Positions 1 to 7,703 of a stretch of 25,544 nucleotides of DNA are shown in pieces. The stretch is from B10-G9 sp964627755. GTDB taxonomy: Bacteria > Chloroflexota > Anaerolineae > Anaerolineales > UBA11858. The notes beneath the pieces were generated by a model. That model did no database searches, had not been told where the DNA came from, and was given only the letters and a program-made list of their open reading frames with translations. The number at the start of each line of letters is the position of its first letter. Position 1 is the first letter of the stretch. The DNA is taken from positions 1 through 25,544 of the forward strand of contig CAZVIH010000038.1 in the NCBI GenBank assembly GCA_964627755.1, written 5' to 3'. The position numbers were made by a program, and so were the translations under genes.

Positions 1-104
1 GGAAGATCAAACATCACCTGGGCGGCTCCCTGTTGGGAATGATCTTGTCACTAACTGTGTCTGTCGGATTCCTGCCTGATGAAACCTTGAAGTTCATTCT
101 TTAG
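1..104 (+). CDS. C-terminal end of an unidentified, hydrophobic protein (partial)
   Basis: The frame starting at base 3 is open from the window edge to a TAG at 102-104 and reads as a hydrophobic stretch (LGGSLLGMILSLTVSVGFLP) followed by a polar turn, so it looks like the end of a small membrane protein. I do not recognise the family. The same frame stays open after the TAG and ends at TAA 201-203, just before an intrinsic terminator. The added 32 residues look protein-like (ILDGIMIDWLATNMF). Either the gene ends at the TAG, or the TAG is a nonsense mutation or sequencing error in a protein that really ends at 203. The start lies outside the window. Confidence 0.4.
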   Translation, partial: KIKHHLGGSLLGMILSLTVSVGFLPDETLKFIL

Positions 105-207
105 ACCGGAGCGTGTATCTTAGATGGGATCATGATCGACTGGCTGGCAACAAATATGTTTAAGTCTCCAAAATATACTACAGAATTCTTAAACACAAAC
201 TAATTAG

Positions 208-239
208 AACTGCCCAGGAATAAATATTGGGCAGTTTTT
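208..239 (+). terminator. Rho-independent terminator
   Basis: A perfect 9-bp inverted repeat (AACTGCCCA / TGGGCAGTT, 208-216 and 228-236) with an 11-nt AT-rich loop runs into a T5 tract on the plus strand. It sits 4 nt after the TAA at 201-203, so it ends transcription of the partial gene entering from the left. Confidence 0.85.
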
Positions 240-380
240 CTCTTTACCGGTCATGTTCATTGCTGAATGGCGCCTGTTATGATTGTCCCTGATCACCCAA
301 AGAGTTTTGAACAAATCGATCAATCTTAATAATCGATCCGTTCTTTTATCCATTACAGAATTAGGCACCGGGGAGGCTAT

Positions 381-3300
381 TTACCACCGATCCGTTATTA
401 ACTGAACCCGTTTTTCATAATTCAGGAAACATAATATTGGTTCTGGCTTTTCCCCCAGAAGCGATTTTACAGCCTGGATATATCTCTCAACTTGCTGTTG
501 ATAATCCTCATGCTGCCAGACCCAGTCAAATCGCTGTTTATCCCTGATTTCATCCGTCTTAAATTCAACCAAAAACCAGCACCCATCTTCTTTGAATATC
601 GCGTCAATAATGCCCGACTGAGAAGCAGTCTTCTTCCCGCCGATGGTGTATGGCAATTCATGTATTAGTATTTCTGCGCTGGTCATCCTCCTGAACAGTT
701 CATGGTCCTGAAAACGTTCAAGAATATTTTTAATCCGGCGGTATCCATTTTTTATCTCACTATCTCTAATAATTCCCAGATTTTTTAATTCAGCAACTGC
801 CCAATTAATGAACTCATTCTCGCCCCGATCTGGAAATTTCCATAACTGCAAAGCTTGATGAACAACATCTCCAACAATCCTCGCCGGAACTGCAGATCTC
901 TCACTGGTGGAGGTAGCCCGAAATAAACCTGAGACAATATCCTCATTCTCTAATGATCGGGGGCTTTGTTTAGGTTTTAGATCTGGAATTACACCTATAT
1001 CAATAGTTGGACGAGGCTTAAATTCCCTGTATTTATCTAACAAACCAAAATCATATCGGTTTTCATACACAGTGATATTTGCTTCAATTCCATTTTGATT
1101 AACTTGATAATTATAGATCGAATTCCCGTCAATTCTAAAATTCAGATCAAGATCAGTTAACCCAAGAATCAAGGAGATTTTTTTTAGCCATCCTCCGAGC
1201 TTCCCCAGATTCTTATCTTTATTCAATTTCCCTAAAATACCGCTGATGATCAACATTTCTTGAGCCCTGGTTGCAGCCACGTAAAATAAGCGATTTGATT
1301 CGGCTTCCTCCTTTGCTCTTTCTGCTTCCAGAGCGATTTCATAGGCCAAAGATGACGCTCTCACGAGCACAGGATTTTTATGATCGCCTTCTACAATCCT
1401 CGTATCATTCAAGGGAGGGACAATACCGAACGTTGGATCGATTAAAATATCCCGTCCCATCCGGTCTTTATTAGATGCGTCTCCCAAAATAACAATCGGA
1501 AACTCAAGACCTTTAGCCTGGTGCACAGTCATAATCTGCACCGCACCTTCAGCTACTAGTGCAGCTTCTCCTTCCCGGACAGCCACATTCCTTAATTCGG
1601 ATATCGTGTTCAGGAAATCAGGAACCCCTACAACACCGCTATTCTGGGCGTCTGCAACCAATTTTTTCATGTTCTGGATATTTCTTTGATATCCTCCCAT
1701 TGCCAAAGCAGCTAAATAACCAGATTGCTCGAGAAATCGACTCAAAATCTCGGCGGGTGAAATCCTTCCCACTAGATTTGAAAATTCTTCGATAAGGAAT
1801 ACAAGGTACTTTGCACTTGGCCGGAATTCGTCTTCCACCAGCTGATAATTCTCTTTGACAGTCTTGTACAGTGATGATTTTTTTTCTTTGCTTTGCAAAT
1901 CTCTGAATTGCAACAATATATCATCGGGAAACCCGACTACTGGTGATCGCATCAAACCAGCAACTGCCAGATCGTTTTGAGGATCTGTAAATGCCGCAAG
2001 AGCGTTGAGAAGGTCCCTCACCTCTGGACGATCATAGAAACCCTGACCAGCTATTGTCAGGTAAGGAATTCCCGCTTTTTCAAAGGCTGACTCATAAAAA
2101 GGGAAAGAACTGGAAGCCCGACACAAGACAGCCACATCTCCAAATTTTAATATCTGGGTGGAGCCTTCAGGCTCATTCCCCCCAGATCCCTCAATTATGT
2201 CTGTGATCCGAGCAGCCACTGCTTCAGCGGCGGTTTTTCCAGCGCCATCTGCCTTTGTCCCTGCTGCCAGGTGAAGTTCGATATAAGGTGGACCTTTATA
2301 TAGTGAGCGATCGTCCCTCCCGGGTAAAAGAGGGGCAAAAGGTTCAACATAGGGTAGAGACGAATCAGATCCCAAAACAGGCTCGAGCAATAAATTCAAA
2401 TCCCTGAGTAAAACAGAATGAGCTCTATACGATGTAGATAATTGATAACTGCAGCCCTTTTCAGCTATGACCTCTTGTTCCTGGCGAAAAACCGCAACAT
2501 CAGCACCTCGAAATCTATAGATAGATTGTTTCCCATCTCCTACGATAAATAATCTTTTTCCATCTCCATTCAGGGAATTCACCAGTTCCCGTTGCCGATC
2601 ATTTGTATCCTGGTATTCATCGACTAACAAAGCGCTAATCTGATCCTGCCAATATTTTTTTACTTGTGGGAATTCCTTTAATAATCTTAGCGAGTTACTT
2701 TCCAGATCATCAAAGTCCAATCCATTCAACTGGTCTTTGGCCGTGTCGTACCATTGGTTTGCATACCGAAAAACCGCCTTCATTCCTGGAATGATCTCCT
2801 GGGCCAGCTTTTGATCTATAGCCAGATCAAGTTTGTCAAACGTAATATTTTGATCAAAAATTACCTGGATTTGTTTGACCACCTCACGTGGATTTTCTGG
2901 TGTCCAATTATCCTTTTTCCCTTTTTGTTTAAGGTGGGCCCGAAGTGGATTCAGGCAGCGGGAGATTGTAATCCAATCATCAATCCTCCGCGCCTTTTTG
3001 ATCTTTTTCCAATTATCTATAACTATACGCAAGTCTTCTACAAACAGGTCCCCCTTTTCTTGGGCTCGTTGCAGAGTGCCATTTATCTCATATTCAAGGA
3101 ATCCGTCTAGGGCTGAGATCACATCAGAATTATCGACAAATGACTTGATGGGTCCGATCAATTGCGGCCGCCAGAGCTCCCAAATATCGTCAGCAGATTC
3201 GTCCAACGCAGTATCAATATCTAACCGCTTCAACAATAATTCCCCAATTATCCTGCGTAGTTTCCAGACGCCATAAATCGGATAGATAATAGCCGCCATG

Positions 3301-3791
3301 GGATCTTCAGAACCCCATGCTAGAGCTGCTTCAACCGCCTGGGCTTTAAGGCGAGCTGCTTGCCCTTCATCGAAAAGTTCAAATTTTGGATCTAGCCCCA
3401 GCTCAGCAGGATGCTGTCTAAGGATATCAGTCGCTAAACTATGGATTGTGCTGATCCTGGCAGCATCCAGGTTTTCATAAATATCCCGCCAATACTTTTG
3501 ATGATCTTCATCCAAGTCCGCGTTAAGCAGATAGATTCGAACCTCTTCTCGGATCCGATTTCTCATTTCCCTGGCAGCCTTTTTGGTGAAGGTTATGGCA
3601 ACAATCTCACGCAAAGGGATACTTTCTTCCAATAATGAGAGAAAACGAGCAACCAACGTCCGGGTTTTTCCAGTCCCTGCGCCTGCCGTAACAACAATAT
3701 CCTGATCTCTTTGGAGGATGGGTTTTATTTGTTCTGGGCTTGGATCAAGTTGTTTGAGGATGGATTTATCATTCATATCATCATTCTTCAT
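381..3791 (-). CDS. addA: AddA: helicase-nuclease subunit of the AddAB double-strand-break repair complex
   Basis: This 1136-residue protein has the architecture of AddA, a superfamily 1A (UvrD/RecB-like) 3'-5' helicase with a C-terminal nuclease that resects DNA ends for RecA. Helicase motifs appear in order: Walker A TAGAGTGKT at 35-43, Ia AITFTKKAA at 65-73, II VDEYQDT at 390-396, III GDGKQSIYRFRGAD at 418-431, IV SYRAH at 454-458, V TVHQAKGLEFP at 755-765, and VI LFYVAATRA at 835-843. The PD-(D/E)XK nuclease is intact: H978 region (GDVVHQAL), D1063 (GIIDAIF), E1076-x-K1078 (LVEFKTD) and Q1099/Y1104. The ATG at 3791 is 3 bp after the addB stop and lacks a strong Shine-Dalgarno, so translational coupling to addB is likely. 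An internal ATG five codons on is an alternative start. It appears to be the last gene of a minus-strand run. Confidence 0.95.
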   Translation of the reverse strand: MKNDDMNDKSILKQLDPSPEQIKPILQRDQDIVVTAGAGTGKTRTLVARFLSLLEESIPLREIVAITFTKKAAREMRNRIREEVRIYLLNADLDEDHQKYWRDIYENLDAARISTIHSLATDILRQHPAELGLDPKFELFDEGQAARLKAQAVEAALAWGSEDPMAAIIYPIYGVWKLRRIIGELLLKRLDIDTALDESADDIWELWRPQLIGPIKSFVDNSDVISALDGFLEYEINGTLQRAQEKGDLFVEDLRIVIDNWKKIKKARRIDDWITISRCLNPLRAHLKQKGKKDNWTPENPREVVKQIQVIFDQNITFDKLDLAIDQKLAQEIIPGMKAVFRYANQWYDTAKDQLNGLDFDDLESNSLRLLKEFPQVKKYWQDQISALLVDEYQDTNDRQRELVNSLNGDGKRLFIVGDGKQSIYRFRGADVAVFRQEQEVIAEKGCSYQLSTSYRAHSVLLRDLNLLLEPVLGSDSSLPYVEPFAPLLPGRDDRSLYKGPPYIELHLAAGTKADGAGKTAAEAVAARITDIIEGSGGNEPEGSTQILKFGDVAVLCRASSSFPFYESAFEKAGIPYLTIAGQGFYDRPEVRDLLNALAAFTDPQNDLAVAGLMRSPVVGFPDDILLQFRDLQSKEKKSSLYKTVKENYQLVEDEFRPSAKYLVFLIEEFSNLVGRISPAEILSRFLEQSGYLAALAMGGYQRNIQNMKKLVADAQNSGVVGVPDFLNTISELRNVAVREGEAALVAEGAVQIMTVHQAKGLEFPIVILGDASNKDRMGRDILIDPTFGIVPPLNDTRIVEGDHKNPVLVRASSLAYEIALEAERAKEEAESNRLFYVAATRAQEMLIISGILGKLNKDKNLGKLGGWLKKISLILGLTDLDLNFRIDGNSIYNYQVNQNGIEANITVYENRYDFGLLDKYREFKPRPTIDIGVIPDLKPKQSPRSLENEDIVSGLFRATSTSERSAVPARIVGDVVHQALQLWKFPDRGENEFINWAVAELKNLGIIRDSEIKNGYRRIKNILERFQDHELFRRMTSAEILIHELPYTIGGKKTASQSGIIDAIFKEDGCWFLVEFKTDEIRDKQRFDWVWQHEDYQQQVERYIQAVKSLLGEKPEPILCFLNYEKRVQLITDRW

Positions 3792-3794
3792 CGT

Positions 3795-6700
3795 TTACCA
3801 AATTTGCCGTTGATAATGCCAACAGAAATCAACAGCCGGACAATATTGTGGACAGCCATTGCCAGGAGGTTGAGGAGAAAATATGCCATTTTGAATTGAA
3901 GAAACTGCTTGCCAACCTTTCAAGATAGCATTTTTGATCGCTGCTTCTGACCCTCGCTCTCCATCATTCCAAAAAGTTGACATCCTGAAGCTGCTCGGCT
4001 GCGCTGACCTGACATGGAAGTAAAACCCTTCCTGGACGTCACCTAACTGCAGTCCATCCTGGACAGCTAAAGCATAGAGGGGAAGCTGCAGTTTCTTGCC
4101 TTCTCTGACAGCTTGATTATCAAACCCAAATGGGCTGCTGGTTTTATAGTCAATGATCCGCAACCTTCCTTGATCGTTGATATCCACCCGGTCCACCAAT
4201 CCCCGAAGGTGGTAGGCATCTTTTCCTTCCACTTCAATATCCAACTGAGGAGCTAAATCATTTCTGATGCCGAATTTCTGCTCAGCCCGGTAAAACCTGA
4301 AGGAACCATCGATACTTTCCAGGACGATCAGTGAGTGTTTAATATTGGTCAATATTTCATGCTGGGTATGATGCCACCAAGCCGTTTCTCGGAAACCTTC
4401 TTTATTAGGAGCTTCGTTAAAAACGTTTTGGGCAACATCTGGTAATTTTTCCAACAATTCCTCAAGTTCATAATCACGGCTTACTTTCAGATATAAATCT
4501 TCCAAGATATGATGGTATATATTCCCCAATTGACGCGCGTCCAATCCCTCTTGAGGAGGTTCAGGTTTATCAAATCCTAATAAATAATTAACAAAGAAAC
4601 TAAATGGGCAGACCTGATAATTTTCTAGACGGCTGGGGCTCCAGACATGTTCTGCTGGATAACGTATTTGAAGATCCTCACTTAAATGTTCCAGGCCGCC
4701 ATCATATCTCAGGTTGCCTGGATTGGCTTTTCCTAGCCTGGTGTTAATTACTTTTTCTGCTCTTGATATTTGCTTGAAATAATCTGGATAAAGTATCTCA
4801 GCACCCCGCAATAAGTCAGATTGATTTTCCAACCCTAGATCAGCGATCACTTCAAATAATTCGGATTGTGAAGCAGCATCCTCCAACGACAGTGCGTTAC
4901 GGCTAGTTTTCATTTCAGGAGAGATATCTAAAGTTCTTAAGAGTTCTTCCCAGTATGGAGAAGGCTGCCAGGGCGCTCCATTATCTGCTATCCTGGGTCG
5001 TGTAGTTAGTAACAATTCGGAAGCGCAGGTTATCGCTTCATAAAAGAATTCCGCTTCTGCGCTTTCTGTGGACGGACGAAGCGGAAATCCAAATTTTTCT
5101 CTCAGAAGAATGCGGTCTCGATCTCTCAGGAATGGGTCTTCTTTGACCGTACCGGGAAATTCTCCCTCGGCCAGGCCGATCAAGGCGACTGCTTTATAAG
5201 ACACCCCGCGTACCTCAGTACAATCCGCACAGATAATCAAATTTTCCCCATCCCGAGATGGTTGATAAGATTGGCGGATAATTTCTGATTTCAGATCAAC
5301 AAGAACGTTTCTAAATGTGGTTGGCCCAAAACAGCACAACTGATCTGAAGCAATATATTCCCTGAATAATCCTGTCAATCTTAGTATGGCCTGGCAATCC
5401 CGCCGAAAAAGATCTGGACCACCTTCAAGCGCCATCTGGAAAAGGTTTAATCCTCTGGTTCGATCATCCTCTATATTCAGGTCACCAAGCAGGTTTTCTA
5501 TCCACATGATATACACTTCAGAAGATAAGCCATCATCTGGTGGCGTTATCAATTCTAAAAAAGATCCGAATTTCTCCCACAGTTGTTGAGCCATTTTGCC
5601 AGTAGGGATCTGGTCAAGAACAGAGATTCGTGAAGAAAATTTCCCTTCTCCTGCAGGAATCTCCATTAATCTTTCGAACGCCTCTTTCCATTGCTCAAGA
5701 CCTTGGATGACACTGCCCCACCTGGCAATTTCGGAAAGCTGTTTAGTCTCTCTCAAGTGGATTTCATGGGAATTTTCCAGAGCATCTTCTGGAGAGATCA
5801 CACTCCAATCAAAATATGGGGATTGCCAGAGAGATACCACATCATGCCATGCCAGACCTTCTTTCCCGAAACTGGCCAGATCTAACAAACTCAAAATTGC
5901 TGCAACAGCAGGATTCTCCTCCAACGGGAGTCCACCTCTGATAAATACTGGCAATTGATATTCCTGAGCGACTTTATTGATTATTTTCCGGTACGGCTCC
6001 AGATTACGCATGATCAGAGCCGCCTGACCTGGTTCGATACTTCCTTCAGAGATTAATTTTTTTATCCAGCGAAAAGCAGACCTTACTTCATATTCCCTGT
6101 CAGGTACTGCCACCATCTTGATCCTTCCTTGAGTATCTAGAGGTTCTCCCAGATTACTGGAAAACAGAATTTTTTCCAGCTCCTCAAATAAGCCTTCCTT
6201 ATTTACATTCTTTTTTCTATCGAAGTGGATAAATTCTACCTGCTGTTTTTCTTCCAACTCTGCTCTTAAGTGATTAAATCGTTTATGCACGATCGGCCTG
6301 TTGGGCGTTTCTTCCGAGCCGGTGAGCGTAACAATAACATCTGGCAGAAGCTTGGAGAGAGTAACTATTAAATCGATTTGAACAGGAGCAAGATCGTCAA
6401 ATCCATCAACTATCAACAAATCCCATTCCGGGCAAATCTCTGGTTGTGCTGCGAGGGTCTCAACAGCCTTCCAGACCAACCCGGCAGGGTCAACCAAGTT
6501 ATTTCTGAGCAGCAGATTATTGTATTCCTCATAAATCAGAGCCAATTCACCCAGTCTTCCATCTTGATTTATCTCGCCAACTGTACTTCGGAAATTTACT
6601 GGTTCTATTTCTCCCGCTTCTAATTCCCTGATAATAGCAAGCACAGTCTGAGCAAACCCAGGTTTATGCTTAATCCCTTGATAATAATTCAAACTAAGGT

Positions 6701-6989
6701 TTTCTAGAATAGAACCCAGCAGGTTGATCTGAGCAGTTTCGGAAATAACAATCAGGTTGAGTTTAGATCTATTCAGGATTACCCGGGATATATCCTGAAA
6801 AGTGCCTAAATACACTCCCAGTGCGCCACCCTGGTTGCCAAGCCTTTGTTTAAAATCGTCCACTTGTGTACTGGATGGCAATAGCACATAAGGAGTTTTA
6901 AATAATCCAGCAGCATAGATCCGCGATTGAGTCACTGCCCAAGCAGTTTTACCTCCTTTCGCAACTGCGGTCAGCACCTTTAATCCCAT
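3795..6989 (-). CDS. addB: AddB: nuclease/inactivated-helicase subunit of AddAB
   Basis: A 1064-residue protein that partners AddA. The N-terminus has a P-loop-like AVAKGGKT at 8-15. The C-terminus holds a second PD-(D/E)XK nuclease: H826/H827 (NIYHHIL), D933 (GLVDRVD), D947 and K949 (IIDYKTS). Cysteines that would hold the structural 4Fe-4S cluster of AddB are C794 (YQVCPFSFF) and C1046, C1050, C1056 near the C-terminus. The first spacing is CxxxC, where I recall CxxC in characterised AddB, so the ligand set should be checked. In the family AddB is the chi-scanning and 5'-strand nuclease subunit; that role is assigned by homology. The start is fixed by AAGGAGAG at 6993-7000. The stop is 3 bp before addA. 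Confidence 0.94.
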   Translation of the reverse strand: MGLKVLTAVAKGGKTAWAVTQSRIYAAGLFKTPYVLLPSSTQVDDFKQRLGNQGGALGVYLGTFQDISRVILNRSKLNLIVISETAQINLLGSILENLSLNYYQGIKHKPGFAQTVLAIIRELEAGEIEPVNFRSTVGEINQDGRLGELALIYEEYNNLLLRNNLVDPAGLVWKAVETLAAQPEICPEWDLLIVDGFDDLAPVQIDLIVTLSKLLPDVIVTLTGSEETPNRPIVHKRFNHLRAELEEKQQVEFIHFDRKKNVNKEGLFEELEKILFSSNLGEPLDTQGRIKMVAVPDREYEVRSAFRWIKKLISEGSIEPGQAALIMRNLEPYRKIINKVAQEYQLPVFIRGGLPLEENPAVAAILSLLDLASFGKEGLAWHDVVSLWQSPYFDWSVISPEDALENSHEIHLRETKQLSEIARWGSVIQGLEQWKEAFERLMEIPAGEGKFSSRISVLDQIPTGKMAQQLWEKFGSFLELITPPDDGLSSEVYIMWIENLLGDLNIEDDRTRGLNLFQMALEGGPDLFRRDCQAILRLTGLFREYIASDQLCCFGPTTFRNVLVDLKSEIIRQSYQPSRDGENLIICADCTEVRGVSYKAVALIGLAEGEFPGTVKEDPFLRDRDRILLREKFGFPLRPSTESAEAEFFYEAITCASELLLTTRPRIADNGAPWQPSPYWEELLRTLDISPEMKTSRNALSLEDAASQSELFEVIADLGLENQSDLLRGAEILYPDYFKQISRAEKVINTRLGKANPGNLRYDGGLEHLSEDLQIRYPAEHVWSPSRLENYQVCPFSFFVNYLLGFDKPEPPQEGLDARQLGNIYHHILEDLYLKVSRDYELEELLEKLPDVAQNVFNEAPNKEGFRETAWWHHTQHEILTNIKHSLIVLESIDGSFRFYRAEQKFGIRNDLAPQLDIEVEGKDAYHLRGLVDRVDINDQGRLRIIDYKTSSPFGFDNQAVREGKKLQLPLYALAVQDGLQLGDVQEGFYFHVRSAQPSSFRMSTFWNDGERGSEAAIKNAILKGWQAVSSIQNGIFSPQPPGNGCPQYCPAVDFCWHYQRQIW

Positions 6990-6992
6990 TTA

Positions 6993-7000
6993 CTCTCCTT
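6993..7000 (-). promoter_or_regulatory. Shine-Dalgarno of addB
   Basis: The minus strand reads AAGGAGAG three nucleotides upstream of the ATG at 6989. It is a strong ribosome binding site and supports this start, even though addB is internal to a gene run. Confidence 0.75.
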
Positions 7001-7045
7001 TAAATCCTGACAGAAATTATCAACTGGCAAATTAATAATCAAAGA

Positions 7046-7681
7046 TCATCCTAAGATACTCGAAGAGATCAGGACTATCAATGTTGCAATAAACCAATGT
7101 ATTAAAAAAGAATAGAAAAATGAGCCTGTTCGCCAGGCAACCCAACCAAATGCAAAACCTCCAAAGATAGTGGACAGCGTTTCCAGATCTGGTTTGCCCA
7201 GATGAGCGATCGCAAACGGCACAGCCTGTATCCAGAGCGCATCAGAACCATATTTTTTAGCATAACTGAACAAGATCCAGCCCCGGAATAAGTATTCCCA
7301 GCCAAATATCTCCAGCGCTTTTTTCCAGACCAAACCTTCCTGGGAGCGGGCGTAATAATTCATCATTCCAGGATTCTTTACACCCAGGAACCATATAATG
7401 GGAGTCATAATTATCAGGCCCAGGATTGTCAATAACAACCCGGTTTTCCAATCGCCGAATGTAAAACCTAATGATCGTGGCTTATCTCCGAAAATCAGGG
7501 TCGTGATCAATAAAGGTATCGCTAGATAAAGCAGAATACTATCAAAATAATTCTTTGAAGTAGGACTGTAATAATAATCAACCATGATCAGCAAAGTGCT
7601 TACAATCGTCACTACTGCGATCTTCCAATCAATTTTTAACCGATCTCCAAAGATTCTTTTTAGGACTTTATTCGCAATCAT
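7046..7681 (-). CDS. CPBP-family intramembrane glutamic endopeptidase (CAAX protease/bacteriocin-processing family)
   Basis: A 211-residue, strongly hydrophobic protein with about six membrane segments. The family's catalytic motifs are in the second half: WEYLFRG at 128-134 (the single-Glu version of EExxxR, with E129 and R133), FxxxH at 156-160 (H160), and HWFIA at 195-199 (H195). Members are membrane proteases or protease-like proteins; the substrate cannot be told from sequence. It lies 22 bp after the phosphorylase stop and 56 bp before addB on the same strand, so it is probably co-transcribed. No strong Shine-Dalgarno is visible at the ATG at 7681. Confidence 0.85.
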   Translation of the reverse strand: MIANKVLKRIFGDRLKIDWKIAVVTIVSTLLIMVDYYYSPTSKNYFDSILLYLAIPLLITTLIFGDKPRSLGFTFGDWKTGLLLTILGLIIMTPIIWFLGVKNPGMMNYYARSQEGLVWKKALEIFGWEYLFRGWILFSYAKKYGSDALWIQAVPFAIAHLGKPDLETLSTIFGGFAFGWVAWRTGSFFYSFLIHWFIATLIVLISSSILG

Positions 7682-7703
7682 GGCTCGCTTCGATCATATT
7701 TAC

